A DNA stretch of 64,000 nt from Lichtheimia corymbifera B2541 (taxonomy: Eukaryota > Mucoromycota > Mucoromycetes > Mucorales > Lichtheimiaceae), in contig JNEU01001112.1 in the NCBI GenBank assembly GCA_000697475.1, positions 93,314 through 157,313 on the forward strand, in the 5' to 3' direction. How positions within the stretch are numbered: position 1 is the stretch's first letter; every line of letters starts with the position of its first letter. Positions 36,032 to 46,737 of the stretch are shown here, piece after piece. The notes under the pieces were generated by a model, which worked only from the letters and a program-made list of their open reading frames with translations, did no database searches and was not told the DNA's origin. Position numbers and translations under genes: made by a program.

Positions 36032-39000
36032 TTATCGTCCTGACGATGGTGGAGGTGGTGGAGGTGGTGGAAGAGGAGGAGTAGGTGTACGTGTAGGCGT
36101 TGCCATGCCACTCATGCTTGCAAGTGATGTGGATGAATTGAACATTTTGCGGTCATTGAAAATGCTGCCGAATGTTGGTGTTACAGGTGTCACTGAGGAT
36201 TTGCCATCGAATGCTGGAGGAGGATCCAATGGTGTTTTCAATGTAAATCGGTTCCGGGTGATTCGTTGACCTGTGCGTTCAGCTTCCCAATCTTCCCATT
36301 TCTTCATCACCAAACGAGACGAGTCAAATCGACCTTCACTATCACCATGGCCCTTATCCTTCTTTTCACCAGCTACCATACGAGTAGCACCCCAGGAGAA
36401 ATCGTCAAAGTGCCAGAATGAGTACAGGGGCAAAATGAAGTTCCAAATCGGTAACGCAATGATATAAACTATACGAATCATATAAGTCATCTTGCCCACG
36501 TTGTGCTTTGCTGATCCCAGAATAAAGATACTTACTAATCATCCAACAAATATAAACAAGCTTGAAGGTCGTGATACCAATCAGGATACCGGGCAAGAAC
36601 AAAATAGCGATCAAAAGAGCGAGAGACTGCCATTGAGGATTGGATGAAATAGCAGAGCTGATGATCAAGTAAATCGTCAAACAAATAGCAGCCGGGAGTA
36701 CAAGTGCAGCAACCAAATCGACAAAGACAGAGAATTGCATTGACAAGCATGCAATACCACACAAGTCGGATACAAGAATCAATTCCATAAGATTGTGGAC
36801 CGTTGAATTAATCCATCTACGACGCTGAGATAACAACACCTTGAATTCGTCAGGTACAATAGTTCGGCAACGAGCTTGGGGAACAAACATCATTTGTCGC
36901 TTTGGGAAAGTACGTAACATGAGCGTGGATAAGAATCGATCTTCACCAAGCAACAACAAGTTCTTCTCGTGAAGGGTATTGACGACGTTTTGATTGTATT
37001 CGAGGATAATGTCGGGATTGGCAAGCAATGGGACCCAGGCACCATTCTTGGGAGCCTTGACGCGGAACATACTGAAACAACCTGGAAGACATGTGACGAT
37101 ACCAAAGAGAGATTCAAAGGCTTTGGCATAGTGATGGGAAATGTAGTATTCAAACACCTGAATAGCCGTAACCCCTGCAGATAAAACGTCGTTAACAAGC
37201 ATGATCTATAAATGCATTCAATAAATAGAAACTTACATGATGCACGTTTGTTTGCAATACGAGTTTCGCCACAGAGACCCATAATGGTGATGTCATTGGC
37301 CATTGCTGCAACCATGTAGGTTAATGCATCCGGTAATACTTTTGTATCAGCATCCACCTATACATTATGCATTAATGCAAAAGCACGCTATGTAATGTCG
37401 TTGCGCACATACCATGAGTACCAATTCGAACTTATCAGGAGTCACTCCCTTCATCAACCACGTAGTTTTCCAGAATATCTCATAATCGAGCTCCGAAAGA
37501 CGATCATTGAACAAGACACGTTGGAAAAATGACATGAGAATAAGCTGCAATAATAATGTCGTACAGATTAGATGGATCGTCATTGTGCGCACGCCTTGTT
37601 GCATATATTTACCTGCGAGTCACGCTTGCCTCGGTTGCCGGGTTTAGGACTAGATTGTTCCTCTTCCTCTGTACCACACTTTACAATGGTAACACAAGGT
37701 GTGCCCTTGTAATGACCTGCATACTATGTAAATGGAGTTATAAGGTTAAGATACAAAGTTGTTTCTCGGGAGGCAAAGACCGCGACACATACCACTTTGG
37801 CCATATTGAGCTGCTTTTCACCGTCGGCAATAGCAAGGTAGGTACATTTTTTGGGGTTGCTCATCGTAGGATCGAGATCCATCATGCTAACAACAATATC
37901 AGGAGTAGATTTGCTTTCGCCAGCACCCGTGATCATGCCATCACAAATGATAAAAAAGCACTACCAAACGAAGAGAATGAGATTTTGCATATGCTATTAT
38001 TATCCTTTTTCGTTACCTTGTGTTTTTTGGAATAGGTAGTTTCAGCCAAGCTATCCATTGTGGTGCGTAAACCATCTTCGCCTTCCGAATAGCAGGTGAC
38101 TAACATGATGGTGTACAATTCAGTGGACACGATATCGGACTGGGTGCCACTAATTTCAACTGCAGAGTTTTGTTCGCTCCCGCTACTTGCAGCACCTCCT
38201 CGAGAAGAAACTGTGCCTGAGCTAACCGAAGACGAAGAACCACGTGCGGCCATATTCATAGGGCCATAGTTGTTATAGGGACCTGGGATATGGTTGGCAG
38301 GGTCATCGTTGCCTCCTTTGATAGAACGCCAAGCCAGCCAATTGGATCGACCACCGGGTTTCACGAGCCGCTTAGCAATCACCCATTGGAATAGCAATGC
38401 CATTGAATACCGCACCACAATAATAGCAATGATGACTGCAAACATAATATTCATGACGATGTTGTTGGCAATACATCCACCCGTTTCAGTTTCCATCATG
38501 CCAGCTCGATAGCGTGCAATAAGGCAATCTCGTGTCTTTTTGCCAGCACTGGCCAAAACAGCATAGGATGCATCATTGCCGCGCGTGTTGAGTAATGCCG
38601 TATCCACAGTGTCGCCGAAAAACTTTTGGTTCGCACCGATATAGTTGGTAAGGTTGAGCACTGCATATAAATATTGATGTTGTCAGACATAGGCATGCAT
38701 TATATGTGTATGTATGTGTGCGCGTATGCATTCATGATAACAATCGGGGGCAAAAATGAAAAAGGAGGCGGGAAAAAACTTACCACTATCGCCGACGACC
38801 ACCAAGTCAGTGGCACCTAAATCATCAGCACCACCGGGTCGTAAGTCAATCCAGTCAAAAGCTACCGATCCGATCTTTGAGGTGAAAGATTCCAATTCTG
38901 CAAGTGATAAACAGCTGCCATCGTCATTGCTAATGGATCCGCCTAATAGCATTGTTTATCAGTTATTTGATTCAAGCATGATCATTTTTGTGTTGGAGCT

Positions 39001-40294
39001 TACCATAAGGACTGTTCACTTTGCAATTGCCAAGCGTTTTGACACTTCCTTGATCAAACGAGGTGCATGCGCCTTTGGTATCACCATCAAACATACCACC
39101 GATATCCATGTTTTGATAGTCATTTGTCAAATTGAGACCTTTGCTTGAGAAGAAATCCTTCAACTTGTCCATGTCGTAGATATCACCAAAGACACGAGGA
39201 TTTTCACGATAGACAGGTAGGCGTTCACCATCAACATCTGCCGAGTATGGGAAGCCTTGTACAGAGTCTGGACAAAGCGTCTTTGCCAAGCCAACGGTGA
39301 TATATGTGAGAGCACCGCATAGAATCAAGATAATATAGAAGAGTGCAACCTATTTCAAAAGTGATTAATATAGATGAAAAGTAGGAGTTTCTGGCAATGT
39401 TACCTTTTCACGCCAAGCTTGTTGCATAAGAGCATTTTCTTTACGAAAGACGACACGAATAAATACAGGTGGATAGCAGCAAGTGACAAGGAAAGCAACC
39501 CATCCCCAAAGGGTAGTTCGTACAGGAGGTTTATCTTCTTCTTCTTCATCTTTGGGTGGAGGAAGAGGTGGTTGTTGTGATTGCATATGCATTGCACCAG
39601 CACTACCACTAGCAGCAGCAGCAGCACCCATCCCACCTGCTGTCAAACCAGCAGCACGTTGTTGTTGTAACTTTTGTTGCTGCAGCTGAGCTGGAGACAT
39701 TGGTTGACGTGCAGCTTGTGGATTAGCAGCACCAGGAGCAAGATGTACGCCTGCAGCAGCACGGTGCTGAGATGGTGTGCGATTTAACATGCCTTGGCGT
39801 GGTCTTTGGCGTTCGGGACGAGAAAGTGATCTTGAGCGACTCACGCTACCTTGACGATATGCCATGTTATTGCCTGCATTGTATTGTGCTTGTGGTGGTC
39901 GTTGTCCATGCATAGGTCTACCAGATTGTCCTTGCCCTGGAGGTATCCGGTGTTGCTGTTGTTGTGATCGATGTTGATGATGATGGTGGTGTTGATCATA
40001 GGATCGACGAGATTCTTCCATAGCACGGTATTGTTGTTGTTGTTGTGGATAATGGGGTGATGGCGTATGATGTTGACGATGTGCTGGTGGTCGAGGTGGT
40101 GTATTGTTACCAGGAGTCATCGAATAATAACCAGACTGACGCATTTGAGGTTGATAATATTGTTGCTGCTGCTGTTGATAACTGCTTTGACGGGACATAC
40201 GCGGATCGTGTTGTTGCGACATGCGTGGGTCATTGGAGTAGCCTCGAGTAGGAGGGAATCCATAGCCCGAGCTACTGCGATGTGGATTCGACAT
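36032..40294 (-). CDS. CHS3: Chitin synthase, division 2 class IV-like
   Basis: Ten exons, in coding order 39404-40294, 39004-39349, 38784-38942, 38017-38660, 37793-37960, 37613-37723, 37413-37544, 37237-37357, 36536-37174 and 36032-36468, encode 1215 residues. The first ~260 residues are Gln/Pro/His/Arg-rich and cytosolic. Membrane segments follow ([38 protein letters not shown]). A degenerate cytochrome-b5-like region ([15 protein letters not shown]) precedes the catalytic domain: [24 protein letters not shown] (about 818), [11 protein letters not shown] and the signature QRRRW (about 975). C-terminal membrane helices and a Pro-rich tail end the protein. It polymerises UDP-GlcNAc into chitin at the plasma membrane. 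There is no myosin motor, which separates it from classes V/VII; class IV is the best fit. The start is ATG 40294. Confidence 0.93.
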
Positions 40295-41027
40295 TGCAAG
40301 GGCAATGAGAGGAAAGAGAAAGGCAACCGACAAGTACGGAAAAGAAAGGGAATAGCAAAAAAAGGACTAGAACCGAGAAGCAAGTGCTGAAACGGGGCTG
40401 TAATTCGCTATAAGAAATTAGGTACCTTTTGGACTGGCTCCTTGGGACACACAAAAAATGAATTGCCACCCAGCAGCAGTTTGTGTAACTCTTGCACAGC
40501 TATTTTTGGTCTTGTTTGTCGTTTTGGATCATTTGCCCTACTTGGCAACATCCGCTGCAAGATGTCTGCCCGATTGTTATTGCTGTACATGAAAATAAAG
40601 ACACGCTTCATCATCCTGCGGTGGATGACGATCATTTATTCTGTTTCATCAGTTTCAGAAAGCTGGCATTTAAAAGTAACTAATATTCCACCGCTCATTA
40701 ACCCCCTTAAAACATTGCTGCTCCTGCCCTGCTGCCATTCAGGCTATATATGTGTGGTTGTGTGTACCTGGAATATGATGCATCTCACGCCATCTGCAAT
40801 CAGTCACATTTGCATCAAAGACGTAATGTATGTATTTGTGTATACAAGCCAAGATCCGAGTCATTTGACGGGTGGCTCAATCCGATCTTATCTATTTTCA
40901 TTCAGCTAACCGCTCACAAGAAAAGGGCATAAGAGAGAGAGACAAGAGAGAAATAGCCTTTCGTTCCCAGCATAACATTCCACATTGGATAAAAAAGGTA
41001 ATGCAACGTTGAATGAACAAAAAAAGG
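40295..41027. other. Intergenic region, no supported gene
   Basis: Chitin synthase promoter side plus USB1 3' flank. Frames at about 40442-40909 overlap each other and show no domain. Confidence 0.55.
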
Positions 41028-42295
41028 TCAAACATCTTTGTTGAATGGAATCCGAACAATGCGATTGCCCATTTTTACAACCATGCTGGCTATTGTAAAC
41101 GTAATCTCGGTTAAATCATCCACATAATCTTCCGGGATTGTTCCGATCGCCTTTTCCAATGGTTCAGGTTTTAGTGCCCAAGCAATACTTGCATGGAAAC
41201 GTGGGGGCTAACATTGCATTGCCAATCAGTTCCTGCATGCATATATACAACCCACCCCCCATGAGCCCACCCCCAAGTACACTATCGCGTAATACCTTGT
41301 AGAATACGGGTTGCCGGAAGATGTTCATGACCGAGTCCACATATCCGAGGATGTCAATGAGCTGGTACAACCAATGGTTATTTTAAAAATGATGAGACCC
41401 TGCACATTGGGATTGTCGATTCTATCGCCGCTTGCATGTGGCGGGCGGACGCCATTTTACTCACCTTATCATAACCTGCACCGACTTCGGCTGTGATAAA
41501 TGATCTTGTCCTCTCATCATTGGTCAGAATTGAAATCAGGGCAAATGCTAATGTCATGCTAGTGAAGATTAGATACAAGGGGATATTAGTATTGAGCATA
41601 TAGATCGGCACTTGACCTTATATATATATATATATGTATATATATAATCCAATCCACATTCCACTTACTTTGAGCTATTCACGTGGTCTCGTATTGATTG
41701 CACAAAAGGCTCCAATTGATGATGCTTGAGATAGATACACCGGCTTAAGCTGATATGCAGTCTTTTTTCTTCCTCGTCAATAATAGGATGTACATCGTCG
41801 TAGTCGGTGATATGGTCAATGATTCGTTGGATCTCGTCATTCACTGGCACTATAATTCCAAATAAGCACTTTACTCCTTTCCTCATAGCTTATAGATAAT
41901 CCTCCACCCCTTACTTTCCCCATCCTGTTCCACACATTCCCCAATCCATGAACATACCTTCCAAGTAGACATAGGTCGCCCAACTGTTTTCCATATGTGG
42001 CTGTTTCCTTACACGTCCTCGATGCTCGGTTGGATTATCACGTGGGCTACTCGCTATCAGATATATAGAGCTGGTATCAGTATATGTATCATTGTCCACA
42101 CAAGCTTTTCTATGCTATACTTGAGGATAAGAAGCTCGGTAGGGCGGGCATAGCAGTTGATCTGCAATGTAAGCTATCCCTTAGCGCTGATCGATCGTTC
42201 CAATGTCGCCTTCAAGGCTGCACTTACCGTGATCCATGGACTTCATCCTCGCTCTCAGAATCGCTGCTGCTCTCGTATGAAGCGATCGGTAACAT
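41028..42295 (-). CDS. USB1: U6 snRNA 3'-5' phosphodiesterase Usb1
   Basis: Seven exons, in coding order 42228-42295, 42121-42161, 41958-42053, 41669-41849, 41465-41558, 41296-41361 and 41028-41207, encode 241 residues. The N-terminus is acidic and Ser-rich (SYESSSDSESEDEVHGS) followed by ALPSFLSS. The 2H phosphoesterase fold carries both catalytic HxS motifs: LHISLSR (about residue 102) and FHASIAW (about residue 187). Also present are WATYVYLEVPVN, TAEVGAGYDK and the C-terminal strand NRIVRIPF. Usb1 trims the U6 snRNA oligo(U) tail and leaves a terminal phosphate, protecting U6 for the spliceosome. The model depends on several small exons, yet both catalytic motifs and all phases fit. Confidence 0.9.
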
Positions 42296-43944
42296 TATTA
42301 GGTATATTGGACACTGAGAATAAAGCAAAGCTGGCGGGTCACTTTTGAGAAACAAATTAAACAGTGGTGCATTGCAACCCCTTCCACCCGCACATCCGCT
42401 TTCGGAACCTTGCTGACCTGATTGCCATGGATACGATGATTATAATGCTGTCGTGGTGCAAGTGTGATAGTATGCTGTAGTTTAATTAGTGGAGTGTCAA
42501 AGGTCATACGATGAAAGATATTGGGGACTCCTCGAATAATGGACATAGTCGTTCTCGTTTCTGGCAACAACAACAAACCGCTTGCATAAATGACTGATGC
42601 ATGTCAATAGTCTGATCTCAATATTCCGCTTACTACCATATAATCCAACTTCATGCATATTTTGAAGAACCAGTAAAATCATTTATTTCATGAATGGGTT
42701 ATCAACTAGCAATTACGGTATCGTAGAGCTCTAATGTTGCAGAGGGAATATGGGCCAATTAAAATTGCAGATGATCTTACACATACCCTCTCGCTTCAGT
42801 CGTTTGTTGCTTTGAAGTATTCCTTCCATACCAGGTGGTCCATAGTAATGTTCTATAGGACGCCCTTCAAAGACACCTTAACTAAACAGTGGACTGGGAG
42901 ATGCTCTTATTGGCAAATGTCGGGACGTGAAGGCCTGTCAATGCGATATCGAATGTAGTTGGTTAAGGTTTATCAACTTTATAATGTCAAGAATATAACG
43001 TAATTTACAAATATGGAATAGAGGCGATCAAAGAAAAAAAAAAAAAAGGAGAGAGGGGGGAAAGGGGAAAGAGAGAAAGAGGGAAGCAAAGAAAGAAAGA
43101 AAGAAAGAAGAAAGCGACTGGAGGGCCCGATCCTCACCTGCAGCAATGAAAGGGATGTTAGGCCAAGAAGATGAATCAAAAGACAAGTACACTTACCCTG
43201 CACAGGAGGGACCAGGCAATGGGGATAAGGCAAAGCTTATGGAAAAGCGGGGCCCAAACAGAGGACAGCGAAGGTCTTGCAGGTAACACCCTTGTTGGTA
43301 ATCCTAAAGAGAAGATGGTGTAAGGAAATATTGCTTTGAAAGTGATGAATCATATAACTTACACGTTGCTGATATGATGATGACGAGGAGGAGGAGAAGC
43401 AAAGAGAGGAACTGCAGCAAATCTTGATATGATGTTGTAGCTACAAGAAGTACATACGAATGAGATGACATTAGATGAATGCTATCACGCCATCACATTG
43501 ATGACACCTCTGCCCTTGACTTTTTTGTTTTCAATGCAATCCTTTCCCCTGATCATTGTAACTCATGTTCTTTTCGTGAGACGATTCCAAAACCTTTTCA
43601 AGCGGATTGATCCGAGCTAATCTAACAAAGTTAGTCTTTGGAAGGCTATAAATCATGCAAGAAGGAAAAAGTCATAAGCACTTGTATATATGAAAATGCT
43701 CTCTGAGACGTGCTCTACATTTTGGTCTTTTACTTTTTAAAATGGATGGGATCTGATTGAGATACGGCCATTTTTCCTGCAAAGTGACATTATTGTAGCT
43801 CATGCCGTTGTTTCTTCAAGAAATTATGTCATGCATTAATAACGAAATGTTCTCCGACATCTGCTCTTCATTTCCATATCATACATGTCAAGAATAGATG
43901 CGATTTGCATGAGATATGGTGGATTTTATTCAAAGATAACAATA
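42296..43944. other. Gene-poor region
   Basis: Upstream of USB1. It includes a polypurine tract (listed separately) and, at about 43250-43445 on the - strand, two short exon-like blocks with good splice signals but no identified start (see findings). The remaining frames look random. Confidence 0.5.
43030..43116. repeat. Polypurine (GA-rich) tract
   Basis: About 85 bases of almost pure A/G on the + strand: a run of about 15 A, then G-runs and (GAAA)n units, broken by a single C near 43088. Such mirror-like polypurine tracts can adopt triplex structures; that is inference here. Confidence 0.85.
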
Positions 43945-44310
43945 CTAACAATGAACAGAGATAATTCCGTCGTTGCATTCCAAGTTACTGCCGCATAAAC
44001 GTATCCATCCAGGTGTAAACCACCTTTTGCCGAAGATATGAGCCTTCTCCTCAATGCCATCCCAATCCAATCCATGATCATCCTCAACCGCATTCATGTG
44101 GTATGATCCTTCCTCCCTGCTGACAATGTGCCAATAACCAAAGCACACTCCAAGGTTTCTCATCACTTCAATTGAATGATCCCATCCATTATAACCCAAT
44201 ACGACTCCTGATATACATGCTAATCCGTCCGGCTGTTGGTCATCCTCACTCTTTTGATCATTGCATTTCAACCAATCGATATACTTGATAGCTGATATGG
44301 CATCATCCAT
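43945..44310 (-). CDS. Orphan ORF, 121 aa
   Basis: A complete intronless frame with ATG at 44310 and a stop at 43945. The composition is protein-like: aromatic and acidic residues, Trp and Cys, and little simple sequence. Segments include AISAIKYIDWLKCN, GVVLGYNGWDHSIEVM, VCFGYWHIVSREEGSYHMN and FGKRWFTPGWIRLCGSN. No signal peptide, membrane helix or known domain is seen. It stands alone in a gene-poor stretch. It could be a small orphan gene, a terminal exon of a larger gene, or a fragment. Confidence 0.4.
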   Translation of the reverse strand: MDDAISAIKYIDWLKCNDQKSEDDQQPDGLACISGVVLGYNGWDHSIEVMRNLGVCFGYWHIVSREEGSYHMNAVEDDHGLDWDGIEEKAHIFGKRWFTPGWIRLCGSNLECNDGIISVHC

Positions 44311-44406
44311 AAGGACCCGTATTTATTGAATCAAGTTACTACAAGTAAATAAAGGCTGCAAGGCAGGATGCTGCAAGTAACTTGAGACAAGGCAGTAATA
44401 GCACCA

Positions 44407-44560
44407 GCTGTTACGGTTGGCTGTGGCATGGTTGTGTGCAAGAGCGTGTGTTGTAGTGAAGTGACCTAGGTTGTGAACGCTGACTCAGACAATATCAATT
44501 GCTGGAGAGAATGCTGTTACGTTTGGTTGTGGCAGAGGAGCGTGCATGAGCGTGTGTTGT
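44407..44560. repeat. Pair of imperfect 48-bp direct repeats
   Basis: Copies at 44407-44454 and 44513-44560 both start GCTGTTACG and end GCGTGTGTTGT; about 40 of 48 positions agree. A shorter third echo (CGTGTGTTGTCGTAG) begins near 44573. Confidence 0.75.
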
Positions 44561-44791
44561 GTCAAGAGACCCGTGTGTTGTCGTAGGGTGCCATTCAGTC
44601 AAATACAAATGGATCAAGGCAGCAGAGTTAGGATTGACATGATGGAGTGAAGCAGAACAATCGTTCGCATGCGATGGAATGGCAAACAGTTGAGATTGGG
44701 ACGGTGCAATGTAGGACACAAGGGAAAGAGAGAATAAGAGCCTATTTTTATTATTTGTCTGCATGCTTATTACACACTGTGGATCAAGGCA

Positions 44792-44837
44792 TTATCCCAT
44801 AGGTAGAGATAAGCTTATTCCATAGGTAGAGATAAGC
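44792..44837. promoter_or_regulatory. 23-bp tandem repeat with two GATA motifs
   Basis: Two adjacent near-identical 23-bp units each carry CCATAGGTAGAGATAAGC, so two AGATAAG sites sit 23 bp apart. They lie about 85-130 bp upstream of the ATG of the DnaJC28-like gene. GATA zinc-finger factors bind HGATAR in fungi; a role here is inferred from motif and position. Confidence 0.45.
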
Positions 44838-44921
44838 CCTTCCACAATCGAGCAGTTAAGGTTTATCTTTCAGTAACACATCACCTGTCATACTTCTTCT
44901 TGCACCTTTACCTTGCTATCC

Positions 44922-45899
44922 ATGGCACTCTGTCGTTCGACGATCACTCGCACTTGTACCTGTCGATTGGGGATTCGGTCATTAGCGACACGCAGCATTT
45001 TCGACCCTGATCCAGAGGAGGATCGCTTGAACAAGTTGACAAGGCAACAACGGAAACCACGGCAACAGCAGCAATCACAACATGAGAAGCCATGGGATGG
45101 GGATGAATCAGTGGCTGACTCGGTGCTACGTATGATCATGGATAAATACAACAAGCCGTTACGAGTGGAAGGAGCTGCGAGAAGGCATTTGCCACAGCCA
45201 CAAGTGCATCCATCTCAAGTACAAGGGTTATACGATGATGACAAGCAGGAGACATCTTCTGGTGAAAAGGCAGTATTGCGTGACAAGTTGGCTCGATCCA
45301 AGAAGCAAAAGCGGATTATGAGCGCCCGAGATGCTGCATTTGATTATTCCATGGAGAGAAAATATCCGTCAACAAAGCAAGAAAAGGAGAAAAGGGAGGA
45401 AGAGCATGAACAAGAACGGCCTCGAAGTATAGCAGAGATTGCATCACTGGCTGAAGAACGGATACGAGAAGCCAAGGCCAAGGGTCACTTTGATAATTTG
45501 GCGGGAAGAGGAAAACCGATCCCTGTTGATATCCATGAAAGCAATCCATTTGTCGATCGTACCGAGTATTTCTTGAATCGCATTGTACAACGTCAGGGAG
45601 CAGCACCACCTTGGATTATGATGCAGCAGGAAGTGGATACCGAGATCACTCAATTACGCACATCCCTTCAACGATCTTTGGAAATATGCATGATGGATGG
45701 TGGTATCCCAAGTACGACACGGGTATTCAGAGATTGGCAGCAACAGCATGGTGATTACTTTGAGAAACTATTTGAAAAAGTCAACCAACAGGTGCGAAGT
45801 TACAATGTCATGTGCCCGGCTTCTGTAAGGAAGAACAGGATCAACCTCGAGGAAGAGCTGCAAGATGTGTACCGACGATTAACAGCCCAAAACAAGTAA
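44922..45899 (+). CDS. DNAJC28: DnaJC28-like DUF1992 protein, probably mitochondrial
   Basis: A single exon of 325 residues from ATG 44922. The N-terminus (MALCRSTITRTCTCRLGIRS) is basic, Ser/Thr-rich and lacks acids, as in mitochondrial presequences. The conserved DUF1992 block lies at about residues 165-245: IAEIASLAEERIREAKAKG, HFDNLAGRGKPIPVD, NPFVDRTEYFLNRIVQRQGA and APPWIMMQQEVD. The J domain itself is absent, as in many fungal members. The C-terminal part has a coiled-coil character (DVYRRLTAQNK end). The molecular role of DUF1992 proteins is poorly known; animal DNAJC28 has been tied to Golgi traffic. The mitochondrial location here is inferred only from the N-terminus. Confidence 0.85.
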   Translation: MALCRSTITRTCTCRLGIRSLATRSIFDPDPEEDRLNKLTRQQRKPRQQQQSQHEKPWDGDESVADSVLRMIMDKYNKPLRVEGAARRHLPQPQVHPSQVQGLYDDDKQETSSGEKAVLRDKLARSKKQKRIMSARDAAFDYSMERKYPSTKQEKEKREEEHEQERPRSIAEIASLAEERIREAKAKGHFDNLAGRGKPIPVDIHESNPFVDRTEYFLNRIVQRQGAAPPWIMMQQEVDTEITQLRTSLQRSLEICMMDGGIPSTTRVFRDWQQQHGDYFEKLFEKVNQQVRSYNVMCPASVRKNRINLEEELQDVYRRLTAQNK

Positions 45900-46122
45900 T
45901 ATAACAGGATACTTGTCATAGAAATGTCAGAATAAAGGGAAAAAGACACAACACTAAAAGGTTAATTGCGTGTTGCCTGAATCCAAACTTGATGCAATTA
46001 GTGGAGCTTGGAAAGTTCCAACGGGGGTAAAGTGACTTTTCGGAGGGTGTGTGTATATATGTGTGTGGAACAGCGACACATGCAGCATAGTGCGTGTTGA
46101 TGGATATAATGAAAAAAAAAAG

Positions 46123-46130
46123 TATATAAA
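46123..46130 (+). promoter_or_regulatory. TATA box
   Basis: TATATAAA lies 65 bp upstream of the ATG of the secreted cysteine-rich gene, just after a run of A. It is a canonical TATA element at a suitable distance, suggesting regulated, possibly strong, expression. Confidence 0.65.
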
Positions 46131-46194
46131 TGTGCATGTGTGAATTCTTTGTCCCCGTATTTCTTACACTCTTTATCATCCTGTCCTTGCCCCA

Positions 46195-46503
46195 ATGTTT
46201 CACGCCAACATCCTTTTCACGTTCTTTTTCGCACTCATTACAATGGCAGCAGCTGTACTGGAATTAAAAGACACGGGTCTGTGCGACATACAAGGTGATT
46301 CATCCGCGTGTTCCTCGGCATGTTATATGATGGATAGCGACAATAACGGCATTTGCATCTATCGTACTTGTTATTGCACGGATGATGTCGGCTTGGATAT
46401 ATGCGAAGACGATGACCATGAAAGCTGCGATGCGTATTGTCAAGAAATGTCACCCAACCTACTAGGATTTTGTATGGATGGGCAATGCAGCTGCTTGTCC
46501 TAG
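46195..46503 (+). CDS. Small secreted acidic protein with two defensin-like CS-alpha-beta modules
   Basis: An intronless 102-residue frame. Residues 1-20 form a classic signal peptide (hydrophobic ILFTFFFALITMAAA, then Ala-x-Ala). The mature part has 12 cysteines in two consecutive modules. Cys 30/39/43/54/59/61 have spacings 8,3,10,4,1 and Cys 70/78/82/93/98/100 have spacings 7,3,10,4,1. The C-xxx-C and C-x-C pairs at these places are the signature of the cysteine-stabilised alpha-beta (defensin) fold. Unlike antimicrobial defensins it is strongly acidic: 17 Asp/Glu versus 2 Lys/Arg after residue 22. I know no named homologue. It may be an effector, an inhibitor or a cell-surface/secreted binding protein. 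The fold is inferred from spacing only. Confidence 0.75.
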   Translation: MFHANILFTFFFALITMAAAVLELKDTGLCDIQGDSSACSSACYMMDSDNNGICIYRTCYCTDDVGLDICEDDDHESCDAYCQEMSPNLLGFCMDGQCSCLS

Positions 46504-46737
46504 TCAATCAATCAGCAAGAAGCATTACCTCCTTTTCCTTCTTTCGGATGCCAGATTCAATCCTCGACCTTTCCTTTATCCCCTTGTCAACTTTTGTATT
46601 CTGCAGCATGCCATGCATCGAGTAATTGTTTATACCCCAAAACACATTGGTTGTTATTTATTAATACGAATCGAGAAGAAAGATAAAATTAAATTGCCCC
46701 ATCATTCGAAGCATGTGGATTGTGTGTAGATACAAGG

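Noticed and set aside
42979..43233. - strand Leu/Ser/Phe-rich frame
   Set aside because: Most of it is the reverse reading of the polypurine tract.
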